Of a stretch of 64,000 nucleotides of DNA, positions 9,721 through 18,990 are shown piece after piece. The notes below the pieces were generated by a model, which did no database searches, had not been told where the DNA came from, and saw nothing but the letters and a program-made list of their open reading frames with translations. A program made the translations under genes and the position numbers. Every line of letters starts with the position of its first letter. Positions within the stretch are counted from its first letter, which is position 1. Origin of the DNA: Photobacterium angustum (GTDB lineage: Bacteria; Pseudomonadota; Gammaproteobacteria; Enterobacterales; Vibrionaceae); contig NZ_PYOM01000008.1 of NCBI RefSeq assembly GCF_003026365.1, forward strand, positions 124,001 to 188,000, read 5' to 3'.

Positions 9721-9787
9721 ACTCCCGTTTTACGCAAGATGACTTGTTGCTGTTTGATGAGTTGATTTCCAGCAAGAGATGAGCGAA
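9721..9787 (+). repeat. Direct repeat copy 2 (detached gene tail)
   Basis: The second copy of the DUF3291 gene tail, including the stop codon and the following GAGCGAA, differs from copy 1 at four of 67 positions. It is not attached to an ORF, so it is a fragment left by duplication or by insertion and excision. Confidence 0.9.
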
Positions 9788-9880
9788 AGGTATTAAAAAT
9801 TCAATCTCAGTTTGTTTGTCAGTTGGCGGCTATGATTGGTATTAATGGGGAGAAGAATCTAAGCAAAAAAGGTGTATGTC

Positions 9881-10327
9881 ATGTTTACTGTTAAAGAAGC
9901 CACCCTTGATGATCTTGCGCGCGTTACGCCTTTGTATGAGGCATATCTGACGTTTTATGAAGTAGATTATAGCGAGAAAAACCCACTTCAATACCTACAA
10001 CAACGCTTAGGAAATAAAGAGTCGGTTATCTACTTTGTGGTTGATGAACAAGGGCAATATGTTGGCTTTACTCAGTTATATCCGCTGTTTTGCTCGCTTG
10101 AAATGAATCGTACTTGGTTGCTTTATGATCTGTTTGTAACTGAATCTGCTCGCCAACATGGGGTTGCGCAGTTGCTGCTTGATCGCGCTGATCAGTTAGC
10201 GAAAGAAACTCAGGCCTCTTTCATTATGCTAAGTACTGCTGTCGATAACTTAAAAGCGCAGAACTTATATGAAAAAAATCACTACGAAAAAGACACTGAG
10301 TTTTTTACTTATCTAAAGCATTGCTAA
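9881..10327 (+). CDS. GNAT family N-acetyltransferase
   Basis: A 148-aa GCN5-related acetyltransferase. The order fits the fold: VKEATLDDLARVTPLYEAYL (helix 1), VIYFVVDEQGQYVGFTQLYP (strands 2-4), LYDLFVTESARQHGVAQLLL (motif A with the acetyl-CoA-binding loop, here R-x-x-G-V-A), and SAVDNLKAQNLYEKNHYEKD-like motif B. The ATG at 9881 has AAAGG eight bases upstream, so I prefer it over the GTG at 9872. Substrate unknown. It converges on yibE/F with a four-base overlap of stop regions. Confidence 0.9.
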   Translation: MFTVKEATLDDLARVTPLYEAYLTFYEVDYSEKNPLQYLQQRLGNKESVIYFVVDEQGQYVGFTQLYPLFCSLEMNRTWLLYDLFVTESARQHGVAQLLLDRADQLAKETQASFIMLSTAVDNLKAQNLYEKNHYEKDTEFFTYLKHC

Positions 10328-11475
10328 CGGTTAGCATTGATTGCTGGCTCTTCATTACTTTGATGATCAAAGATTTTACTAGCAATAAAGGCAGTAAATG
10401 GAATGGTAAGTACAATACCGATACTGCCTGCTAAACCGTGAATTATGCTTAACGCGATCACTGGGGTATTCATAAACTGTTCAACAGGCATTGAAAGCCC
10501 CCAGACCATCATAATGGTGGTGAGTGAGCTACCAGCAAACGCTAATATTAATGTGTTTGTCATGGTACCCATGATGTCTTTGCCTATGTTCATGCTGGCA
10601 AGCATCAATTGCTTGGGAGTGAGTTTGGGGTTGGCTTGTTGTAGTTCTTGATACGATGAAGCAATAGAAATGGCAACGTCCATTACGGCGCCCAGCGCGG
10701 CAATCATAATGGTGACAAACATAAGCCAACGCACTTGAATAGGATTTTCTGTGGCAAGGTAAATGACATCTTCACCTTTATCTAAGTAAATACCTGAAAG
10801 GTGTGCCCATTCGCCAAAGGTTTGAGCAAAAATACCCGCCATGATAACCCCAACTAAGGTGCCTAATATCGCACACAGGCTTTTCTTGTTATAACCAGAA
10901 ACTAGGATGAAATTAACGACAATTTTTATTGCCATTAATTCGATAGTGACTAAGGCTGGGTTTATTCCGTCAAATATTGCTGGAATTAATACGCCGATGA
11001 TCAGTGCTGCGGTGAAATACAGTGAAATAACAGCGTTTAAGCCTGCGCGTCCACCAAAGAATAAAATCAGCCCAATAAAGACAACTGCCATTGTATAGAT
11101 GGGAGTGGTACGCTGGTGGTTAAACGCCCAAAAATGGCTACCGTGAATGGTTTCGCGGATCATCAATATGAATTCTGATCCTTTATCTAATAACACGTTA
11201 TGTTGACGGCTTAATGGGTTATTAAGTTCAACGGTTTCATTGGTATGTTCACCTTCAAGTACTTTTATTTTTAGGTGTTGTGTACCGCGATAAATCCCAG
11301 GCGCTAAATCATCTTCAAATACATTTTCATCTATGATGTTTTCTACTTTTGCAGAAACGAAATGCTGAGATTGTGTTTTATTTGGATGGAAAGATTGGCT
11401 CAACAAAGGGGAGTAAAGAAAAATGGCAGTTGAGAGCGCAAATATAATGATCGGGAAAACGTATTTTTGAAACAT
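10324..11475 (-). CDS. YibE/F family multipass membrane protein
   Basis: A 383-aa inner-membrane protein of the YibE/F family. An N-terminal anchor (residues about 8-25) is followed by a soluble domain of about 100 residues with LKIKVLEGEHTNETVELNNP, then seven or so hydrophobic helices. The conserved GAVMDVAISIASS segment and a GTMTNTLILAFAGSS segment are family hallmarks. Role unknown; proposed as a transporter or envelope factor. It lies 73 bp downstream of the 5'-nucleotidase gene but behind a strong terminator, so it is probably transcribed separately. Confidence 0.88.
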   Translation of the reverse strand: MFQKYVFPIIIFALSTAIFLYSPLLSQSFHPNKTQSQHFVSAKVENIIDENVFEDDLAPGIYRGTQHLKIKVLEGEHTNETVELNNPLSRQHNVLLDKGSEFILMIRETIHGSHFWAFNHQRTTPIYTMAVVFIGLILFFGGRAGLNAVISLYFTAALIIGVLIPAIFDGINPALVTIELMAIKIVVNFILVSGYNKKSLCAILGTLVGVIMAGIFAQTFGEWAHLSGIYLDKGEDVIYLATENPIQVRWLMFVTIMIAALGAVMDVAISIASSYQELQQANPKLTPKQLMLASMNIGKDIMGTMTNTLILAFAGSSLTTIMMVWGLSMPVEQFMNTPVIALSIIHGLAGSIGIVLTIPFTAFIASKIFDHQSNEEPAINANR

Positions 11476-11502
11476 GTGGCCTACAGAGATAGTCAGAGAA
11501 AA

Positions 11503-11527
11503 AAGCGGTAGAGAATGTCTACCGCTT
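11503..11527 (-). terminator. Terminator of the 5'-nucleotidase gene
   Basis: A perfect 10-bp stem (AAGCGGTAGA / TCTACCGCTT) with a five-base loop follows the stop of the leftward nucleotidase gene and ends in TTTTTTCT on the minus strand. Confidence 0.92.
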
Positions 11528-11548
11528 GGGTGTTAAAAGCTATAACGA

Positions 11549-13672
11549 CTAGCCATTGTTATTTGGATCAACAGTCCAGCTACAGCCAAGATTAAGTGCT
11601 TCTTTCGTTGCACTGCCGTCTGCTTTATAGGCTTTGTTTTCGAAATAACTAGTTGGATCGTTCATGTTTAACGCATGACTAATGCTTGGGTATTTCACGT
11701 TATCTGGGTTGATGTGAATGCACAGTTGTTGATTAGTAAACTGCTTCCAGATATCGCTATTAGCACGGTTATTTGTGATTTCGCCATCTGGCGATAACTG
11801 CAAAATATGCCAGTTATTCGTAGTGTTTAGGTGCTCATCGTTGATGCTAATACCGTTATGCTCTGTTACGTAAGCGGTGATCATATCGCGGATTGCTGGA
11901 ACCGTTGCATCACTTGAATCGTAGAACACATCATCTTTTGTGAACCAACCGTTAGTTACCCCTTGGGTACCAAAGCGGTATGAGTTCAGTGCCAGTTTGT
12001 ATGTCGCATTTGGATCAAACGCTTTACCGTCAACAAGGGTGATGTCAACACGTTCACCAGCAGGTTTTGTAAGATCCACGGTATATTCAATGGCACCATC
12101 GAATAAGTCGTAGTTATACGCTTGAACCTCTGGGTTAAATGAAACGGTTAAATCACCTTCTTTGTAAGTATTGAAGTAGTTGTATGACCACTCCATGTAC
12201 TCTTTCAGGTGGGCACCTGTGATGTTTACGCCAATGAGTGCGTTATCGTATTTGTACAGGTTTGCAGAGTCTTTACGCTGGTAGTCTTGGCCATCACGTA
12301 GGTTAGACGTATCGCTAAATAACGCTGCAGCAGAAATTGTCGCCCCTGACTTTTCACGCTCAATGAACTGAATTAAGTCAATCAGTGCGCTGTCTTGTAC
12401 TTTTGCTTTGTGAATGGTGCTGTATAGTCGCGTACCTAAGTCATCAACAAAGTAGTCATCGTTTGTTGCTTCATCAGCACCGCCACCGTTAACAAAGTCA
12501 CCGTCAACTTTACCCAAAGTTTCGCGCGCATCTTCTACAGAGCGAGTATGAATATCTTGGTATTCATCAACCATGTTCTGATCTTCTGCGATTTCTTTGG
12601 TATCTAGATTAGAAAGGGTGGTATCAACAATTTTCCATTTACCTGACGCATCTTTTTCAACGTCAATTTTCGCCATTGCTAAATCTGAACCCCATTTACC
12701 CGGTTCAATGATTTTTACTGAACCTTGGCGATTACTGTCGTCGTATTTTCCTGATTTTGCTTTGTCTTCAACTAGGCCACTTTTCACACTGATGTCGTTA
12801 CCGTTAGGATCGCCTTTTTTCACGGTTTCAATGTAAGTTGCGTGTTCGTGTCCTGCCATGATCACATCAAACTTATCAGCTAGCTCTGCGGCAATGTTGT
12901 ATACACCAACACCTTGATCGGTTCGACCTAAGTGCAGCGCACCGACAATAATATCCGGCTGGTGGCGAGCAATAACATCGTCAACCACTGCACGTGTTGC
13001 ATTTAGCTCGTCTTCAAACTTCAAGCCCTTGAAATGCTCTGGTGCTGACGCTTCCCAGTTAGGTACATAAGAAGGGGTTAAGCCAATAACCGCTACTTTA
13101 CAGCCGTTAACGTTAAAAATTTGGAAGCCACGCAGATAGTTTGCGTTATTTGATTCCCATTTGATGTTGCTAGAAATTACTGCGCCATCAAAGTTTTCTA
13201 AGTTACGGTCAAGGAATGAACGATCAAAGTTAAATTCGTGGTTACCTGGCACCCATAAGTCGTAATTAAGATATTGTAACGCGTCAATCATTGGATGCGT
13301 TTCCATATCATTAAATAGCTGTGCTGAGTTGCCTTGTACCGTATCACCGATATCTAACAGAATAAGGTTAGGATCTAAAAGGCGTTGTTGCTCTAAGATA
13401 GTAGCAATACGGGTTAAACCTGCGTGTTTGTCTTCAGCATCAATGGCGTAGTCATAACCGCGAAGGCGACCGTGTAAGTCAGAGGTTGCGGCTAATGTGA
13501 TGGTTTGTTTGTTTACTTGCTGATCACCTTTACTCACGACTTCTGGGGTGTGGGTCAGTGTTTGTCCATCAATAACTTTATTGTTGTCATCATGGTGGTG
13601 GTGATCATCATTACAGCCAACAAGGGCAATAGAGACAGCTAGGCTTAATGATAGAATTTTAAATTTGCTCAC
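11549..13672 (-). CDS. 5'-nucleotidase / 2',3'-cyclic phosphodiesterase, lipoprotein
   Basis: A 707-aa metallophosphoesterase that hydrolyses extracellular nucleotides for phosphate and nucleoside uptake. Lipobox at Cys20 (ALVGC) is followed at once by NDDHHHHDDNN, an unusual His/Asp-rich tether. The metal site is complete: DLHG (Asp65, His67), GDTVQGN (Asp110), GNHEF (Asn144, His145), then AGHEH. The C-terminal 5'-nucleotidase domain contains YKYDNALIGVNITGAHLKEYMEWS and NSYRFGTQG, the purine-stacking region. UshA and CpdB-like proteins share this layout; the length and motif spacing suit the CpdB/5'-nucleotidase group. Confidence 0.93.
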   Translation of the reverse strand: MSKFKILSLSLAVSIALVGCNDDHHHHDDNNKVIDGQTLTHTPEVVSKGDQQVNKQTITLAATSDLHGRLRGYDYAIDAEDKHAGLTRIATILEQQRLLDPNLILLDIGDTVQGNSAQLFNDMETHPMIDALQYLNYDLWVPGNHEFNFDRSFLDRNLENFDGAVISSNIKWESNNANYLRGFQIFNVNGCKVAVIGLTPSYVPNWEASAPEHFKGLKFEDELNATRAVVDDVIARHQPDIIVGALHLGRTDQGVGVYNIAAELADKFDVIMAGHEHATYIETVKKGDPNGNDISVKSGLVEDKAKSGKYDDSNRQGSVKIIEPGKWGSDLAMAKIDVEKDASGKWKIVDTTLSNLDTKEIAEDQNMVDEYQDIHTRSVEDARETLGKVDGDFVNGGGADEATNDDYFVDDLGTRLYSTIHKAKVQDSALIDLIQFIEREKSGATISAAALFSDTSNLRDGQDYQRKDSANLYKYDNALIGVNITGAHLKEYMEWSYNYFNTYKEGDLTVSFNPEVQAYNYDLFDGAIEYTVDLTKPAGERVDITLVDGKAFDPNATYKLALNSYRFGTQGVTNGWFTKDDVFYDSSDATVPAIRDMITAYVTEHNGISINDEHLNTTNNWHILQLSPDGEITNNRANSDIWKQFTNQQLCIHINPDNVKYPSISHALNMNDPTSYFENKAYKADGSATKEALNLGCSWTVDPNNNG

Positions 13673-13871
13673 TATTCGAGTTCCTTAACGAATAAAAGAT
13701 AGTTTCTCTGTAGGGGAGAAACGGCGCGATAATAAGGAGCGAATGTAAGCGTTGTGTCAGCGTTATATAATGCTTCTGTCATTGATGTAAAGAATGAGAT
13801 GTTGCTTGTAAATTCTTATTCTGAATAATTTGAAATATTAAGATGAAAGTATTAATAAGGGTGAAATAAGC

Positions 13872-14189
13872 ATGACTGGTCAATATTGTGTTGTTTTAAC
13901 AACATTTTCAGATTCTAAGATAGGGAAAACTATTATCAATGAGCTGATTAGCCAGCGTTTAGCGGCGTGCGTACAGGTGATGCCTATTCAGTCTTATTAT
14001 CATTGGCAAGGTGAAGTGAATTGCGATCAAGAGCAGCAGGTGCTTATTAAAACCAAAACAACACTGTTTGAAGAGGTTAAAGCCACGATTGTTGCGCTTC
14101 ATGATTATGAAACTCCTGAGATCATTCAATTACCGATCACAAATGGTTTTGGTAATTATCTTTCATGGATAGACAAAGAATGTCGCTAA
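13872..14189 (+). CDS. cutA: Divalent-cation tolerance protein CutA
   Basis: A 105-aa trimeric CutA1 protein of full family length. Diagnostic segments are VVLTTFSDSKIGKTIINELISQRLAACVQVMPIQSYYHW (split here by reading), GEVNCDQEQQVLIKT and HDYETPEIIQLPI. Linked to copper tolerance in E. coli, though its biochemical role remains unclear. It stands alone with an AT-rich promoter region upstream. Confidence 0.95.
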   Translation: MTGQYCVVLTTFSDSKIGKTIINELISQRLAACVQVMPIQSYYHWQGEVNCDQEQQVLIKTKTTLFEEVKATIVALHDYETPEIIQLPITNGFGNYLSWIDKECR

Positions 14190-14438
14190 TTTAACCCAGT
14201 AAGTTAAAAACAGTGACTTTTCTTTGATTTATCTATTATGTTTAGGTAAAACTAAAGCGTATATTGTGTTGCTAATTTGATAAATAACATAAATTTTCAC
14301 CTTAAAAGAGAACTAAAAGGTAAGGCAACACACAAGGAAGAGATAAATCGTGGCAAAAGACATTGCTGCGTTTTATAAAAATTAAGCAGGTGTTATCTAT
14401 TGGGTTAACGCACTGTGACAACATGGAAGTGAGCATTT

Positions 14439-15461
14439 ATGTCGGATCAATATCAACCCACCCCTGAATCTGAACTGCGTGTCCGTTATAACGACATTAC
14501 ACGCGGTGTTTATTTTATTGGTACAACACCACCGAAAACTAGTACGCCGATTGAAGATGTTGAAGGTATTGCTGATCGTTTAGTTGATCGTATTCGTGAT
14601 CTCGCGATTGATGGTTTGATTGTTTACGATATTCAAGATGAAGCATCACGTACCAATAAGCCGCGTCCGTTCCCTTTTAAATCGACCCATGATCCTCGTC
14701 ATTACTCATCATTATTGAATAAGAAAACCGATCGTCCTGTGATCACTTATAAGAGTGTGGTGCAGTCGGAAACTGAAGCGTTTGATGAGTGGCTAAATGA
14801 AGCGTGGGATGAATACCGTGTCCGTGACATGGTATTAGTGGGTAGTCCATCGGCGAAAAATGATGTTTCACTGCCATTATCTAAGGCATATCAAACGCTG
14901 GCTGAAAACCGTAATGACTTCTTTACTGGCGGCATTATGATTGCTGAGCGTCATGCTAAGAAAGGTAATGAGCATGAACGTTTGATTGAAAAGTATAAGC
15001 AAGGTTGTAACTTCTTTATTTCTCAAGCGATTTACGATACTCAAGCAACGATTGATATTCTGACTCGTTACGCGATTGAGTGTAAAGAGCAAGGCTTAAA
15101 ACCACAGCGTATTATCTTAACCTTCTCACCTTGTGGTAGTGCAAAAACGTTAGAGTTTATTGAGTGGTTAGGGGTGAGCGTTCCAGAAGCAACAAGCCTT
15201 CGTATTCTAAATGCAGAAAATCCACTGCATGAGTCGATTAAAATGTGTTGCAACAGCTTAAATCAGATCTTAGACGCAGTTGTGGAGTATGACTTACCAC
15301 TGGGCTTAAACATTGAAAGCTTAACTAACCGTAAAGAAGAAATTGATGGCTCTATCTTACTTTACAAGCTATTGCGTTCATCAATGGACAGTCATTTAGC
15401 AAAGCATGAATTCCGTTTGTTAAAGCGTAAAGCACGCGCGAATAAACTTGCATCTGTGTAA
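14439..15461 (+). CDS. MTHFR-like TIM-barrel protein
   Basis: A 340-aa protein that resembles the methylenetetrahydrofolate reductase (FAD-linked oxidoreductase) barrel. Visible landmarks are DGLIVYDIQDEASR near residue 60, PVITYKSV, MVLVGSPS, GGIMIAERHAKKGNEHERLIEKYKQGCNFFISQ (split), and RIILTFSPCGSAKTLEFIEWLGV, which corresponds to the barrel end of MetF-like proteins. It lacks a MetH/MetF neighbour and is not a canonical MetF, so folate activity is uncertain. A GTG mini-ORF with a good ribosome-binding site (14350-14385) precedes it. Confidence 0.72.
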   Translation: MSDQYQPTPESELRVRYNDITRGVYFIGTTPPKTSTPIEDVEGIADRLVDRIRDLAIDGLIVYDIQDEASRTNKPRPFPFKSTHDPRHYSSLLNKKTDRPVITYKSVVQSETEAFDEWLNEAWDEYRVRDMVLVGSPSAKNDVSLPLSKAYQTLAENRNDFFTGGIMIAERHAKKGNEHERLIEKYKQGCNFFISQAIYDTQATIDILTRYAIECKEQGLKPQRIILTFSPCGSAKTLEFIEWLGVSVPEATSLRILNAENPLHESIKMCCNSLNQILDAVVEYDLPLGLNIESLTNRKEEIDGSILLYKLLRSSMDSHLAKHEFRLLKRKARANKLASV

Positions 15462-15489
15462 ATTGTTCTAGTAACAAAGCTCGCTAATA

Positions 15490-15525
15490 AATGGCTACCG
15501 ATTTGAAAGAGCGGTAGCCATTTTT
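15490..15525 (+). terminator. Terminator of the MTHFR-like gene
   Basis: Perfect inverted repeat ATGGCTACCG / CGGTAGCCAT with an 11-base loop and a T5 tail on the plus strand, 30 bp after the stop. Confidence 0.9.
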
Positions 15526-15565
15526 GTATCTGTTCTGTTTTCAATTCTCTTTGGAGAGAAGACCG

Positions 15566-15865
15566 TTAAGGCTTAGGTATTTGGCAAATCTTTTCTGATG
15601 CGGGTTCGCAGCCTCCGGTACATAAAATATCACCAAGGTCGTTTTTTATCGCAAAGCCACCATCTTGCTTTGAGCATTGATAGTCACCTAGTCGGTCTTT
15701 GATGCATTGTCCTTTACCACACAATGGATTCCCGAGTTTATCTGCGTAAATATGACCAAAAGGCGGCGGGCATACATAGTCACCTAAGGTTGTTTTTAAA
15801 CAGTAACTAGCACTCCAAGATGGGAGAGAAAACAAAAGTAATGTTGCTAATAATATCGATCTCAC
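15566..15865 (-). CDS. Secreted Cys-rich protein with four LGD-x-x-C repeats
   Basis: A 99-aa exported protein: signal peptide to about Ala19, then a mature part of 80 residues with eight cysteines. It consists of four degenerate units ending LG(D/N)-x-x-C at residues 27-32, 44-49, 59-64 and 77-82, spaced 13-18 residues. Two units continue as C-x4-C or C-x3-C. I do not recognise the family. It looks like a disulfide-stabilised small envelope protein. The gene lies between two hairpin terminators. Confidence 0.7.
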   Translation of the reverse strand: MRSILLATLLLFSLPSWSASYCLKTTLGDYVCPPPFGHIYADKLGNPLCGKGQCIKDRLGDYQCSKQDGGFAIKNDLGDILCTGGCEPASEKICQIPKP

Positions 15866-15952
15866 AGTGTATTCCTTTTCGCTAGTTTGAAAGCCGTGGC
15901 GTTATTAAGATATATGGCGTATTCATTAGTGACCATAGATCAAATTATAAGA

Positions 15953-15983
15953 AAAAATGGCTACCCACATGGCAGCCATTTTT
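15953..15983. terminator. Bidirectional terminator
   Basis: AAAAATGGCT / AGCCATTTTT inverted repeat with an 11-base loop and A/T-runs on each side, between the Cys-rich gene and the transporter pseudogene. Its stem resembles that of the terminator at 15490. Confidence 0.8.
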
Positions 15984-16025
15984 ATGTTGTTACTTATTAG
16001 TAGTCGGTTATCGGTAATAGTTCAA

Positions 16026-17497
16026 TTACATCAAACCTAGTACCGACCACCAAATTAAGCCAGTGGCTATAAAGATAATGGCACCACCAATGGAAATGAC
16101 CAGTCCGATCTTCATCCATTCTTTATCGTTGTGGTATTGGTAGCCCATCAAAAGTGGATTACGAGCGTGACTATAAGTCGTTAAATTACAGCTAATGTTA
16201 GTAATACCGGCAACTGCTAAAATGCGATTAATGGATTAACACCTAAGACCATTAATGAGCCGATAATTACAGGCCCGAGTGCCACGACTTTAGCTGTACC
16301 TGATGCAAAAAAGTAAGCCGTTAATAGGTAAAAGCCCATCATAACAAGCAAAATAAGGGTAGGACCTGCATTGCCCATCCTGCTACTGATCATGTCTGAG
16401 ACGCCATGTCCCACCCAACCAGTAAAGCCTAAGGTTTTTAATTGGCTTGCCATGCCCATTAATACCGCGAACCAGATCAAGGTATCCCATGCGCCTTTTT
16501 CTGCTTTAAAGTCATTTCAATTTAAAACGCCAAGCACTAATAGTGAAGATAAACCAATAAATGCTGCAGTAGTTGAGTGAAGGCTTAATGCTTTACCGCC
16601 AACCCACATTATGATTAAGGCGATAAAGACGGCGATCAGTTTCCACTCTGCTTGTGTCACTTTCCCCATTTACTTTAATTCAGCACGGGCAAACTCAGGC
16701 GCTTCTGGGGTTTGTTTGGTTTCTGGATTAATAAACTTATAAAGAATAAAAGGGATGGTGATTAATAAGGCTAATGCAGGAATTAATAAGTACATTGCCC
16801 AATGAGTAAAAGTCATATTGATATTTGCGACAGACGCTGCAATACCGACTAATGCTAAGTTACCTGCAAACCCTGTTTGAAAACCCACAGCAGATGCATC
16901 GTTCATTGCACTGACCGATGAGATCAAATACTTGCCAAGCTTGCTGTCATCTTTATTAATGGTTTTCGCAAGAGAATCGGCAATAGGAGAAACAATGGCG
17001 GAACGTGCGGTATTACTAGGCGTTGCAGGCGCAATAAGGAAATCAGCCACACCTAAACAATAAGCAATACGCAGTGAAGATTGACCAAAATAACGCAATA
17101 ACACCAAAGCAATTCGGCGACCTAACCCTGTTTTTGCGAAGGCTCTTGCAATCATAAAGGCGATCACAATTAGCCAGATCAATACGTTATTAAAATTGCT
17201 GGTGGCTGCCATAATTGCAGCTTTGGCGCTGGTTTCACCTCCTGCGTGCAATACGGCATAAACGGATACTGAAATAATAGCGACAGCACCTGTTGGTAAA
17301 ACATTAGCGACAATCGCAGCAATCGTTGCAATAAAGATAATTGCGGTGTGGTAGGCCGGTAATGATAAACCTAAAGGAGGTGTGAATTGCCAAGCGATAA
17401 TACTTAAGAGAATGATAACAACAGAAGGGATAAGTTTAATCGCTAATAGCGGCTCTGTAGGACTGGCTATAGACGATGATTGTTTCGCGTGTTCCAT
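16026..17497 (-). pseudogene. DASS/SLC13 anion:Na+ symporter, three lesions
   Basis: The full span encodes about 490 residues of a CitT/TtdT-like dicarboxylate transporter, the normal family length. Residues 1-275 are open (ATPSNTARSAIVSPI is a DASS signature). An in-frame TAA (16670-16672) follows ARAELK, where homologues usually read Lys-Lys-Met-Gly. The same frame continues as MGKVTQAEWKLI and meets TGA near 16513-16518, at the position of a Trp in GVLNWNDF. It then continues through TLIWFAVLMGMASQL to a frameshift near 16217, after which the last helices resume in another frame to TAA at 16026. Probably non-functional. It lies downstream of a LysR gene on the same strand. Confidence 0.85.
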
Positions 17498-17622
17498 AAA
17501 AGCTCAACAGTAATCAAATTATGCTTCTATGGTATTTAAAAGGTTATGCATTGCCTATGTTCTGGATCAGAAGTTATTCCCTCTGAGAATCTCCTATAGT
17601 GATATTTAATAAGACTTACATA

Positions 17623-18489
17623 TTATGCTAACTGCTTTTCTAGCGCTGCGATACACAGTGTGACTGCCAATGGCGGAGCTTTATCAAAAGGGCTTAACGC
17701 ATAAATTGGGTTAGTGGCTAGACTCATATTTGGCAATAGTGATGTAACTGTATTGTCGTTGTATGAAAGTAGTTGAGATAGATAAAAGTCAGGAATAATT
17801 CCGATCCCTGCACCTGCTTTGATTAATGCCACACAACTGTGAAAGGAATTGGTTGTGCAGTGGGCTTCTGCTTTATAAACCAGAGATTCGCTGTTCGTTG
17901 CAGTGAATGTATGTTCAATCTGTTTGCCTTGCCATTGATTAGCAATATAGGGCAGTTGGTGAATATCGGTTGTGTTTAATTGCGTTGAGCCACATAGCAC
18001 GTCTTTAAATTCACCGAGTCGTTTTTGCTTAAGGTTACTGTCTTGTGATTGTCCTACGCGGATCGCTAAATCAATATCATATTTCATTAGGTTAACGTGC
18101 TGATCATCGCTGATAAGTTCTGGTTTCAACTTTGGGTATTGCTTCATTAGGTCGGCAATAACAGGCGACACTAAGGTGTCCATTAAAGCATTAGGCGCTG
18201 TAATACAAAGTCTGCCTTGTGGCTCTGTTTGCATTTCTTGGGCTTGATCCCACGCAATATCAGCAATGGTATTAATTTCACGGCAGCTTTGATAAAACGC
18301 TTCGCCAGCTTGGGTTAGTGTATGGCGACGAGTTGTTCGCTTAAGCAGGGTGATCCCCAGTTCTTGCTCTAATGTTTTTAAGTGCTGGCTTACGACGGAT
18401 TTAGATAAATCAAGTTTGTTTGCCGCTGCGGAAACTGAGCCTTCTTCTACGATGTGAGCAAAAATCGACATTTGTCTTAGTTTGTTCAT
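17623..18489 (-). CDS. LysR-family transcriptional regulator
   Basis: A 288-aa LysR-type regulator of the subgroup with SAAANKLDLSKSVVSQHLKTLEQELGI in the helix-turn-helix (split here by reading). A LysR substrate domain follows from about residue 90 with GRLCITAPNALMD and GAGIGIIPDFYL. It is divergent from the NTF2-like gene at 18593 with 103 bp between, and upstream of the decayed transporter. Either could be its target; loss of the transporter may have left it regulating only the NTF2-like gene. Confidence 0.92.
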   Translation of the reverse strand: MNKLRQMSIFAHIVEEGSVSAAANKLDLSKSVVSQHLKTLEQELGITLLKRTTRRHTLTQAGEAFYQSCREINTIADIAWDQAQEMQTEPQGRLCITAPNALMDTLVSPVIADLMKQYPKLKPELISDDQHVNLMKYDIDLAIRVGQSQDSNLKQKRLGEFKDVLCGSTQLNTTDIHQLPYIANQWQGKQIEHTFTATNSESLVYKAEAHCTTNSFHSCVALIKAGAGIGIIPDFYLSQLLSYNDNTVTSLLPNMSLATNPIYALSPFDKAPPLAVTLCIAALEKQLA

Positions 18490-18592
18490 GATTGTTCTCT
18501 TTTATTAAACAGTCTTTTCTATTATCTCTGTTTTTCGCAATAAGTGATACGGGTAATCTAGCAATCAAATCACAGAATAAACGGAGTCAATC

Positions 18593-18967
18593 ATGGTAGA
18601 TCACAAGGTACTTGAAGCATGTAAAGCAGCACTAGCGGCATGGCAGAAGGCATTTAATGGTCAAGATGCAAAAGGCTGTGCAGCGCAATACGCTAAAGGG
18701 TGTGTGATGGATGCACGTCCGTTTGGTGTGTTTGAAGGTAGAGATGCGATTGAAAACTTCTGGCAAGGCATTATTGATCAAGGTTTTAATGATGTGAATT
18801 ACACTGATGTGTCATGGGAGCCTGAAGGTGATGATGGCTATATTTTGACAGCGAAATGGACAATGAATAAAGCGTTTGGTGTGGTTCACAAAGAGCATTG
18901 GGCTATGCAAAGTGACGGTAGTGCAAAATTAGTATCAGATTGCTTTGAAGTGCAAGGTGAACGTTAA
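18593..18967 (+). CDS. SnoaL/NTF2-like protein
   Basis: A 124-aa single-domain NTF2-fold protein (SnoaL-like/DUF4440). The start helix AALAAWQKAFNGQDAKGCAAQYA and the GVFEGRDAIENFWQGIIDQGF segment are typical, followed by a four-strand sheet (EDGYILTAKWTM-like) and EHWAMQSDG. Members are small-molecule isomerases, cyclases or steroid-binding proteins; the substrate cannot be read here. Divergent from LysR at 18489. Confidence 0.85.
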   Translation: MVDHKVLEACKAALAAWQKAFNGQDAKGCAAQYAKGCVMDARPFGVFEGRDAIENFWQGIIDQGFNDVNYTDVSWEPEGDDGYILTAKWTMNKAFGVVHKEHWAMQSDGSAKLVSDCFEVQGER

Positions 18968-18990
18968 ACTTAGCATAAGAAGTTAAAATA

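Noticed and set aside
16513-16518. In-frame TGA in the transporter might be read as selenocysteine.
   Set aside because: It stands at a family Trp, a TAA and a frameshift are also present, and no downstream stem-loop typical of a SECIS was seen.
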